This document shows, one piece after another, positions 1 to 5,995 of a DNA stretch of 10,291 nt. The number at the start of each line of letters is the position of its first letter. The first letter of the stretch is position 1. The notes beneath the pieces are model-generated. The model ran no database searches and had not been told where the DNA came from. It worked only from the letters and a program-made list of their open reading frames with translations. This DNA is from Ghiorsea sp. GTDB lineage: Bacteria; Pseudomonadota; Zetaproteobacteria; Mariprofundales; Mariprofundaceae. Both the position numbers and the translations under genes were made by a program. The stretch is from the NCBI GenBank assembly GCA_021772875.1, contig JAJFLD010000051.1:1-10291 (forward strand), written 5' to 3'.

Positions 1-995
1 TAACACTGCATGTGCCGCTTTTGGATGCGACTCGTCATTTGATTAATGCTGATATTTTGAAGAAAATGAAACAAGGCTCAATTTTGGTCAATTGTGCGCG
101 TGGTGGCATTGTGGATGAGAAAGCATTGTATAAAGTGTGTAAATCTAAGCATTTGCGTGCGGCAGCTCTTGATGTATTTGAAGAGGAGCCGGCATACGAC
201 AATCGTTTATTCAGCTTAGATAACGTCACACTAACACCACATATCGGAGCATGCTCTGATGAAGCGCAAGAGAATGTTGCCGTGCAAATTGCCGAGCAAA
301 TGTCAGATTATTTACTCACTGGTAGTGTGACCCATGCTGTTAATGTGCCATCTTTATCCGAAGAAGAGGCCAAGGCGCTTGCACCCTTTATGGGGCTTGC
401 GGGTTCTTTAGGGCAATTTATGGGCCAAGTGATGCGCCCAGCTTACACTAAAATCAGCGTCAGATTTGAGGGTAGGGTAAGTAAATTGAATCGGCCACCG
501 ATGTTAAACGCTATGCTTCAAGGGCTGTTGTCGCAGAGTATGGATGAAGTCAATACAATTAATGTACAAATGCTCGCCAAAGAACGTGGCATAAGTATTG
601 AAGAGATTTCTAGTGATGGCTCAGATCATTTCTCAAGCTTGATAAGCTTGCAAGTGAGTGGTGATGATGGGCAACGCAGTGTTTCAGGCACTATTTTTGA
701 TGCAAAAAATCCACGCTTGGTCAGTGTTGATGGCTGTGAGCTGGAGCTTACGCCACAAGGCAGGCTCTTGTTTATTGAAAATGAAGATAAACCTGGTGCG
801 ATTGCAGATATCGGTTCAATTTTGGCAGCGGCCAATATTAATATTGGTAACTTCCGCCTTGGCAGGCGTGAGGATAAGGCGGAAGCAGTGGCTTTGGTAT
901 CAATTGATTCAGAACCAGATGCTGATGTGATGATAGCACTGGAATCATTAAAAAGTGTGATTACTGTTCGTTACATTTATTTGGAGGGTTTGTGA
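1..995 (+). CDS. serA: D-3-phosphoglycerate dehydrogenase, C-terminal two-thirds (5' end outside window)
   Basis: This enzyme oxidises 3-phosphoglycerate to 3-phosphohydroxypyruvate with NAD+, the first step of serine synthesis in the cytosol. The reading frame is open from the left edge (first full codon at position 3), so the start and the N-terminal substrate and Rossmann parts are missing; 330 residues are visible where long-form SerA has about 525. The catalytic triad of the 2-hydroxyacid dehydrogenase family is present: Arg in CARGGIVDE (visible residue 33), Glu in DVFEEEP (62) and His in TPHIGA (80). After these comes an ASB-like regulatory domain (visible residues about 115-250), then a C-terminal ACT domain containing ENEDKPGAIADIGSILA, the usual serine feedback site. 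The stop TGA overlaps the hisZ start by four bases, which suggests translational coupling. The assignment is very secure; whether serine actually inhibits this copy is inferred from the family. Confidence 0.96.
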   Translation, partial: TLHVPLLDATRHLINADILKKMKQGSILVNCARGGIVDEKALYKVCKSKHLRAAALDVFEEEPAYDNRLFSLDNVTLTPHIGACSDEAQENVAVQIAEQMSDYLLTGSVTHAVNVPSLSEEEAKALAPFMGLAGSLGQFMGQVMRPAYTKISVRFEGRVSKLNRPPMLNAMLQGLLSQSMDEVNTINVQMLAKERGISIEEISSDGSDHFSSLISLQVSGDDGQRSVSGTIFDAKNPRLVSVDGCELELTPQGRLLFIENEDKPGAIADIGSILAAANINIGNFRLGRREDKAEAVALVSIDSEPDADVMIALESLKSVITVRYIYLEGL

Positions 996-1951
996 GCACA
1001 ATAAAGCCTATTCTTGGCCTAGATGATGCATTTGGCGCACGCGCTAAGGCATTAAGAACACTACAATTTAAGCTTCGTGAAGTGTATGAAAAAGCTGGTT
1101 TTTCAGAAGTTATACCAACACTTGTTGAGCGCCCTGAGGCTTTGAATTCGGGCGCTGGAAGCTTTTTGTCGGATCAAACCGTTGTGTTTACCGACCCTGC
1201 TGATGCAGGATTATTGGCCATTCGCCCAGATATGACGCCTCAGATTGCGCGTATTGTGGCAACACGTTTAACCCACAAAGCCATTTTAAAGCTACATTAT
1301 TCAGGGCAGGTGATGTTGGCGCGGCCTGATGTACGTACGGGTTCTCGGCAACAATGGCAAACAGGCGTTGAATGCCTTGGTCTTGCCAGTGTTGATGGTG
1401 ATGTTGAAGTCATGCATTTGGCAGCTTTATCTATGGCCGCAGCAGGATTTACACGGCCTGTGTTGCAAGTAGGGCATATGGGGCTAATCGCTGCTTTGAT
1501 TGAAGGTACAAAAGCATCTTTGGAAACATGGGTTGATTTGATTTCACGTTATTCACCCGAAGATATTACCGCACACTTGGCAACAGAAACATTGTCTGAT
1601 GCTGCCAAAAATGCTTTAAAAGCACTAAGCGCAGGTGGAGCAGATGCCGATTGGTTATTGGCCAATAAAGGTCAAATCAATGATGATTTTGATACCGCAG
1701 CGGATGATTTATTAAATCTTGTTCGCACTGTGGAAAACAAACTCTCGGGTGAAGTTGAGATTGTGATTGATGCAGCTGTGACGCCGCGCTTCTTATACCA
1801 TAGTGGCATGGTTTTCACTGGTTTTGCTAGTGGTTCATCACACGCTTTATTGCATGGTGGGCGTTATGATGAAATGATGGCGGCACATGGTCGCGACATG
1901 CCAGCCATTGGTTTTTCATTTGATTTATGGGCATGGTTAGACAACACCTAA
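992..1951 (+). CDS. hisZ: ATP phosphoribosyltransferase regulatory subunit HisZ
   Basis: HisZ is a catalytically inactive relative of histidyl-tRNA synthetase that forms a hetero-octamer with the short form of HisG. HisG then makes phosphoribosyl-ATP, the first step of histidine synthesis, and HisZ is needed for activity and histidine feedback. The 319-residue protein keeps class II synthetase-like segments: AIRPDMTPQIAR (76-87, motif 2 region), a Gln-Trp-Gln then GVECLG stretch (121-130), GRYD (290-293) and PAIGFSFD (304-311, motif 3 region). It ends soon after motif 3, with no anticodon-binding domain, which separates it from true HisRS. It is shorter than many proteobacterial HisZ proteins (about 380-395) but close to the shortest known forms. 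The start is GTG at 992, with GGAGG a few bases upstream inside the serA end. No hisG is in the window; a short-form hisG is expected elsewhere in the genome. Confidence 0.93.
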   Translation: MSTIKPILGLDDAFGARAKALRTLQFKLREVYEKAGFSEVIPTLVERPEALNSGAGSFLSDQTVVFTDPADAGLLAIRPDMTPQIARIVATRLTHKAILKLHYSGQVMLARPDVRTGSRQQWQTGVECLGLASVDGDVEVMHLAALSMAAAGFTRPVLQVGHMGLIAALIEGTKASLETWVDLISRYSPEDITAHLATETLSDAAKNALKALSAGGADADWLLANKGQINDDFDTAADDLLNLVRTVENKLSGEVEIVIDAAVTPRFLYHSGMVFTGFASGSSHALLHGGRYDEMMAAHGRDMPAIGFSFDLWAWLDNT

Positions 1952-1999
1952 CCAACAACACGATTAAAATAGTTATAAGCAATATATCTTGAGGATTAT

Positions 2000-3289
2000 A
2001 TGACAAACACAATAGCAATTGGTATTCAATGGGGCGATGAGGGCAAGGGGAAAATTGTTGACCTTCTCGCACCTAAAATGGATGTGGTAGCACGTTTTCA
2101 AGGCGGCCCCAATGCTGGGCACACCTTGGTCATCGGCGATCAGAAAACAGTTTTAAACCACATCCCATCGGGTATTTTGCATGCCAATATTTTAAGTTTG
2201 ATTGGTAATGGCACGGTGGTTGATCCTTTCCGTTTGGTTGAAGAATTGGATATGTTGATTGCCGCAGGTATTCCAGTGGCTGAGCGTTTGCGTATCTCTG
2301 ATCGCTGTCAGTTGATTCTTCCCTATCACAGAGCATTAGATGCAGCACGTGAAGTTGCAAAGGGCGAAGCTAAAATTGGCACCACAGGGCGTGGTATTGG
2401 CCCTTGTTATGAAGATAAAACTGCACGCCGTGGTATTCGTTTGGTGGATTTGAATGCGGATGATTTGGATGCGCGCATTGATGAAAACTTACGTTATGTG
2501 AACTTTATGCTGGTTGAATTTTTGGGTGCTGAAGCTGTGTCTAAGGCAGCTGTTGTAGAAGCACTGGATTTGGCGCGTGAACGTTTGTTGCCATTGGCAG
2601 CGGATGTACCCTTGATTCTGCATGAGAATATCAAAGCGGGCAAAAACATCTTGTATGAAGGTGCACAAGGCTCAATGCTTGATGTTGATCATGGCACATA
2701 TCCTTTTGTTACATCATCAAACACTGTTGCAGGTGCTGCCCTTGCAGGGCTTGGTGTTGGCCCAGAGCAGGTGGATGAAGTGTTGGGCATTTGCAAAGCA
2801 TATACCACACGTGTGGGTTCAGGCCCATTCCCTACAGAATTATACAACGCCGATGGTATGGAAGATGCCTCTGGTCAGCATATGGCTGAAAAAGGACAAG
2901 AGTTTGGTGCAACTACAGGTCGCCCACGTCGCACAGGTTGGTTTGATGCGGTGGTGGTACAACATGCGGTTCGTATCAATGGTGTAACGGGTTTGGCTAT
3001 CACCAAGCTTGATGTATTGGACGGGCTTGAAGAAGTGAAATTATGTGTGGGTTATGAGCATCATGGTCGTCGTTTACAATCCATTCCAGCATGTGCAAAA
3101 GCGTTGTCCGAATGTGTTCCCGTATACGAAACTTTAGCAGGTTGGTCTGAAAACACTTTTGGTTTAACGGATGTAAACAAGCTTCCTGAAGCAGCGAAAA
3201 AATTGTTACAACGCATTGAAGAAGTGTGTGGTTCGCCCGTTAAAATGCTTTCTACAGGCCCAGATCGCGATCATATTTGTCATCTGTAA
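2000..3289 (+). CDS. purA: Adenylosuccinate synthetase
   Basis: PurA joins IMP and aspartate using GTP to give adenylosuccinate, the committed step from IMP to AMP, in the cytosol. The 429-residue length matches the bacterial norm (about 430). Family motifs are all intact: IQWGDEGKGK with catalytic Asp13, GGPNAGHT with catalytic His41, IGTTGRGIGP (126-135), YEGAQG (219-224), TTGRPRRTGWFD (305-316), the KLD guanine-recognition motif (336-338) and STGPDRD (418-424). The start is ATG at 2000, with GAGG at 1991-1994 giving normal spacing. It lies 48 bp after hisZ on the same strand. The hisZ-purA order makes metabolic sense because histidine synthesis releases AICAR, which feeds the IMP that PurA uses. 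Transcription probably ends in the convergent gap that follows. I see nothing unusual in this gene. Confidence 0.98.
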   Translation: MTNTIAIGIQWGDEGKGKIVDLLAPKMDVVARFQGGPNAGHTLVIGDQKTVLNHIPSGILHANILSLIGNGTVVDPFRLVEELDMLIAAGIPVAERLRISDRCQLILPYHRALDAAREVAKGEAKIGTTGRGIGPCYEDKTARRGIRLVDLNADDLDARIDENLRYVNFMLVEFLGAEAVSKAAVVEALDLARERLLPLAADVPLILHENIKAGKNILYEGAQGSMLDVDHGTYPFVTSSNTVAGAALAGLGVGPEQVDEVLGICKAYTTRVGSGPFPTELYNADGMEDASGQHMAEKGQEFGATTGRPRRTGWFDAVVVQHAVRINGVTGLAITKLDVLDGLEEVKLCVGYEHHGRRLQSIPACAKALSECVPVYETLAGWSENTFGLTDVNKLPEAAKKLLQRIEEVCGSPVKMLSTGPDRDHICHL

Positions 3290-3299
3290 GTGAAAAAAC

Positions 3300-3347
3300 A
3301 TTCAGTGAATTCTTTTGCATGTTTGAAGCATGAAGAATTCACTGAAT
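3300..3347 (-). terminator. Long hairpin with T-tract toward the minus-strand operon end
   Basis: A perfect 15-bp inverted repeat has arms ATTCAGTGAATTCTT (3300-3314) and its exact complement at 3333-3347, with an 18-nt loop. On the minus strand the stem is followed by TGTTTTTTCAC (complement of 3289-3299), a good intrinsic-terminator T-tract, so it best serves the rimB-rimK-hydrolase transcript arriving from the right. On the plus strand, stopping purA, the sequence after the stem is only ATATTTGAATAT, so termination there would be weaker. It sits 11 bp after the purA stop, in a convergent gap, and may act in both directions. The loop contains CATG twice and can form a few extra pairs. Confidence 0.72.
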
Positions 3348-3374
3348 ATTTGAATATAGTGATTCATGAATATG

Positions 3375-3470
3375 CTTACCATCATGCTCGCGCAGGCGGG
3401 CATCCACCAACCTATCACGCTTTGCAATTTGTGGATTCCCTTCTTCAAGGGAATGACGGTAAAAGGTAAG
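3375..3470. repeat. REPIN-like pair of inverted palindromic repeats
   Basis: Two related 30-nt units face each other. Unit A (3378-3407) reads on the plus strand and unit B (3431-3460) reads on the minus strand; both begin ACC-R-TCAT and end ATCCAC in that orientation. Each forms a hairpin with an 8-bp stem and a 4-nt loop. In A the arms are ATGCTCGC and GCGGGCAT (3384-3391 and 3396-3403, one G-T pair). In B the arms are ATTCCCTT and AAGGGAAT (3435-3442 and 3447-3454). CTTACC (3375-3380) and GGTAAG (3465-3470) also pair outside the units. This is the plan of a REPIN, two REP sequences in inverted order mobilised by a RAYT transposase. The units resemble the widespread proteobacterial intergenic type written roughly as GTCATTCCCGC...GCGGGAATCCA. 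No RAYT gene is in the window. Its role here, if any, could be mRNA 3'-end protection. Confidence 0.6.
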
Positions 3471-3495
3471 TCAATTTATGAATTATACTATAGCT

Positions 3496-4539
3496 TTAAA
3501 TAATAGCTTCTTCACCCAATAAACCAGCGGTTTCATCAGGATCAAGTTCAGATTGAAAAACATCAAGAGCTTCGGATGCAACCAAGGGATCAGCAAATCT
3601 TGCCAAGTGCACAAGTGCATCACCTTCATACACAAGCGGTAAGTTGGTTCGCCCAATGACGATGCCAGTATTGGGTGATAAAATAGCTGTTTCCATTTCA
3701 CCATAAGGCTCTGAAACATAACCTAAAATATCACCTTTACTGACATTGCCACCCAATTTAACGGTCAAACGCATAATACCGCTTTGTGGCGCACGAATCC
3801 AAAAGTTGGATTTGACCGTGCGTGGAATGACTTTTGTTTTACTCTTTTGGTGATGCAACATATCCAACTCACGTAATACGTTAACAACGCCACGCACGCC
3901 AGCTCGAATACTCACTTCATCAAATCTTAGCGCTTCACCAGCCTCATAAACCAGCCAAGGAATGCCTTTTTCAACGGCAGCTTGGCGAATGGTTCCTGGG
4001 CGTAAAGATGCATCAATAATCAAGGGTGCTTGAAAGGCTTCAGCCAGTTGTTTGGTTTCTGGGTCGTCCAAGGTTGCTCGAATTTGCGGGTAGTTATCTC
4101 GGTGTACAGCTGCCGTGTGCAAATCAATGCCATGGGTAGCATGGCTAACAACTTCTTGCATAAAGATATGCGCTAGCCTGCCTGCAAGAGAGCCTTTTTC
4201 CGAACCTGGAAAACAACGGTTTAAATCGCGTCTATCAGGCAGATAACGACTCATTTGGATAAAACCATAAATATTTACAATAGGCACGGTAATCAAAGTA
4301 CCTTTTAAACGGGAAAGCGATTTTATGCGCATCACCCTACGGATAATTTCAATGCCATTGATTTCATCACCATGCAGAGCGGCACAGACAAGCAAACAAG
4401 GCCCTTCCTTTTTACCATGCACAACATGGATAGGGATGTGTAACTCAGAATGGCTTGCCAAAGGTGGGAGAGTAAAATCTACGGTTTGCCGTGTTCCCGG
4501 CTGTATGGTTTTGCCACCAATTGTGATTGCTTGGTTCAA
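3496..4539 (-). CDS. AstE/aspartoacylase-family zinc hydrolase (M14-like)
   Basis: This belongs to the succinylglutamate desuccinylase/aspartoacylase family, zinc carboxypeptidase-fold enzymes that cleave an amide bond next to an acidic amino acid. The 347 residues contain LHGDEINGIE, with zinc ligands His56 and Glu59, DRRDLNRCFPG (102-112, substrate-binding Arg/Asn), IDLHTA with zinc ligand His141, and VYEAGE with probable catalytic Glu199. A C-terminal lipoyl-like barrel (about 247-313: APQSGI, VSKGDILGYV, EGDALVHLA) closes the protein, as in uncharacterised members of this family. The start is TTG at 4539, 6 bp after the rimK stop, with AAGGA overlapping the end of rimK; no better in-frame start precedes the zinc motif. 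The exact substrate is unknown. Its place after rimB and rimK suggests a glutamylated peptide or protein tail instead of free N-succinylglutamate. The ast arginine-catabolism genes are absent, so I do not call it astE. Confidence 0.88.
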   Translation of the reverse strand: MNQAITIGGKTIQPGTRQTVDFTLPPLASHSELHIPIHVVHGKKEGPCLLVCAALHGDEINGIEIIRRVMRIKSLSRLKGTLITVPIVNIYGFIQMSRYLPDRRDLNRCFPGSEKGSLAGRLAHIFMQEVVSHATHGIDLHTAAVHRDNYPQIRATLDDPETKQLAEAFQAPLIIDASLRPGTIRQAAVEKGIPWLVYEAGEALRFDEVSIRAGVRGVVNVLRELDMLHHQKSKTKVIPRTVKSNFWIRAPQSGIMRLTVKLGGNVSKGDILGYVSEPYGEMETAILSPNTGIVIGRTNLPLVYEGDALVHLARFADPLVASEALDVFQSELDPDETAGLLGEEAII

Positions 4540-4545
4540 AATATC

Positions 4546-5451
4546 TTATCCTTGACCACGGGTTTTGGTATTGGCTTTTGTTGCATGTTTTTCAATGCAT
4601 TTAATGATTAAGCTAGCAACATCTTTGCCTGTCGCTTTTTCAATGCCTTCCAAACCAGGTGATGAATTTACTTCCATGACCACAGGGCCATGATTAGAGC
4701 GCAATAAATCTACACCAGCGACGTTTAGCCCCATGATATTGGCGGCACGCACAGCAGTTGAACGCTCTTCAGGGGTGATGCGCACCAATTCCGCAGAACC
4801 ACCGCGATGAAGATTGGAGCGGAACTCACCTTCTTTACCTTGGCGTTTCATGGCTGCAACAACTTTACCATCCACCACAAAGCAACGAATATCAGCACCA
4901 CCAGCTTCTTTGATAAATTCCTGCACCAAAATATTAGCATTCAAACCAAGGAAAGCTTCAATCACACTTTCAGCAGCTTTTCGGTTTTCAGCAAGCACCA
5001 CACCAATACCTTGTGTACCTTCAAGCAGTTTGATAACAAAGGCGTTACCACCGACAGAATTTAATAAGTCATCAATATCATCTGGGCTACGTGCAAAACC
5101 TGTAACAGGTAGGCCAATGCCTTTTCTTGCTAGCAGCTGTACTGAGCGTAATTTATCTCTTGAACGCGAGATGGCGACAGATTCATTGAGAGGATACACC
5201 CCCATCATTTCAAATTGACGCAACACTGCTGTACCATAAAATGTTACTGAAGCGCCAATACGCGGAATCACTGCATCAATGCCTTCAATTTTCCGGCTTT
5301 TGTAGTGTATGGAAGGTTTCATTGACGTGATATTCATATAACAACGCAAATGATCCAACACTTCCACTTCATGTCCATGTTGTTTTGCTGCTTCCATCAA
5401 ACGTCTTGTTGAATAAAGTTTTGCATTGCGAGATAAAATAACAATTTTCAT
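4546..5451 (-). CDS. rimK: RimK, ATP-grasp glutamate ligase (ribosomal protein S6 modification)
   Basis: RimK uses ATP to add glutamate residues to the C-terminus of ribosomal protein S6, and can also make short poly-glutamate chains. The 301-residue protein (E. coli RimK has 300) begins MKIVILSRN as in the family, with a pre-ATP-grasp domain to about residue 95. The ATP-grasp region carries KLLEGTQGIGV (141-151, ATP phosphate loop), VQEFIKEAGGADIRCFV (176-192), FRSNLHRGG (210-218) and GVDLL...MEVNSSPGLEGIE, with metal ligands near Asp248, Glu260 and Asn262. I chose the ATG at 5451, not an in-frame start 45 bp upstream, because it has GGAAG at good spacing, matches known N-termini, and overlaps the rimB stop as ATGA. 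The basic tail after residue 288 is not part of the core fold. Target identity in this organism is inferred from the family. Confidence 0.94.
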   Translation of the reverse strand: MKIVILSRNAKLYSTRRLMEAAKQHGHEVEVLDHLRCYMNITSMKPSIHYKSRKIEGIDAVIPRIGASVTFYGTAVLRQFEMMGVYPLNESVAISRSRDKLRSVQLLARKGIGLPVTGFARSPDDIDDLLNSVGGNAFVIKLLEGTQGIGVVLAENRKAAESVIEAFLGLNANILVQEFIKEAGGADIRCFVVDGKVVAAMKRQGKEGEFRSNLHRGGSAELVRITPEERSTAVRAANIMGLNVAGVDLLRSNHGPVVMEVNSSPGLEGIEKATGKDVASLIIKCIEKHATKANTKTRGQG

Positions 5452-5909
5452 GTGTTCTTCCTTGTTGTATCCGTTTTTGTGTTCATATTGCCGCAAAGGT
5501 AAGATTGCCCAGGATTGACCAAAAATTGATCTGTCATGGCTGTTCTGCCTAACAACATACGAAACTTCATGTTCTCGCGGTTGGTCAGTGTGATTTCAAT
5601 ATTCTTGGTGATGCCACCCAAACAAATGGGTGTTGTAATCACAGGGCGCAATTCAGTATGTCCACCTGAATCAGTGACATTGCGCTCATCTAAAAGGTCT
5701 GCAACACAAAGCTTTACTGTGTTTAAATCACCTTGAAAAGGGTGAATGTAAAAGCGCACCTTTGTTTTATCATCTTCACGAAAGGTATTGAGTTCAAAAG
5801 TGTGCAAGGCAGAGGTGCGGGCACCTGTATCTATTTTTGCTTTGATACATGCAATGCCAAGCTCTGGCAAACTAAGCCATTCGCGCCAACCTAATGTGAT
5901 TTGATTCAT
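5448..5909 (-). CDS. rimB: RimB-like retropepsin-fold protease (often named 'ATP-dependent zinc protease')
   Basis: The 153-residue protein belongs to the family formerly called DUF785 (Pfam Zn_protease, PF05618). Despite that name it carries a retropepsin-like aspartic protease signature, KAKIDTGARTSALH, with Asp27-Thr-Gly-Ala as the active-site loop. Other conserved blocks are GWREWLSLPELGI (7-19), VTDSGGH (78-84), ITLTNRENMKFRMLLGRTAM (106-125) and the final FLVNPGQSYL (129-138). In Pseudomonas RimB acts with RimK on glutamylated ribosomal protein S6. Here it directly precedes rimK, with stop and start overlapping in ATGA, so the two should be made together. There is no signal peptide, so a cytosolic role fits. 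Residues 140-153 (Asn, Thr and Lys rich) extend past the family core and partly reflect the overlap with rimK upstream sequence. The start is ATG at 5909 with AGAGAA as a moderate ribosome-binding site. Confidence 0.9.
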   Translation of the reverse strand: MNQITLGWREWLSLPELGIACIKAKIDTGARTSALHTFELNTFREDDKTKVRFYIHPFQGDLNTVKLCVADLLDERNVTDSGGHTELRPVITTPICLGGITKNIEITLTNRENMKFRMLLGRTAMTDQFLVNPGQSYLCGNMNTKTDTTRKNT

Positions 5910-5995
5910 ATATGATGTTCTCTGCGCATGCCTTATTTATTTTCAATGGTTACTATTGATTTCAAATCATAACTTTAGCAAAGGTCTTTAGCAAC
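5910..5995 (-). promoter_or_regulatory. Gap upstream of rimB with a short palindrome; possible promoter or operator
   Basis: This is the only non-coding break in the minus-strand gene run, 86 bp between the nuclease stop and rimB. It contains a perfect 6-bp inverted repeat, TGATTT-C-AAATCA (5957-5969), of the size of a dimeric repressor site. On the minus strand a TTGAAA (5965-5960) lies inside it, followed about 18-20 bases later by the AT-rich AATAAATAA (5941-5933), which could serve as a weak -35/-10 pair. No T-tract hairpin that would end the upstream transcript is visible. The rim genes may therefore have their own promoter, be read through from upstream, or both. The evidence is only short-pattern matching. 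Confidence 0.3.

Noticed and set aside
2622..2987. A 121-codon open frame on the plus strand within purA.
   Set aside because: It is a different frame of a fully conserved purA gene, with no ribosome-binding site or recognisable motif.
3375..3470. The paired hairpins as a CRISPR fragment or as a second terminator.
   Set aside because: The two units are inverted, not direct, there is no series of spacers, and neither hairpin is followed by a T-tract on its exit side.
4814..5218. A 134-codon open frame on the plus strand.
   Set aside because: It lies wholly antisense to rimK, whose motifs are complete; the composition is that of a shadow frame.
5452..5496. An upstream ATG that would extend RimK by 15 residues.
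   Set aside because: The extension has no family similarity, and the downstream ATG has a better ribosome-binding site and the standard MKIVILSR start.
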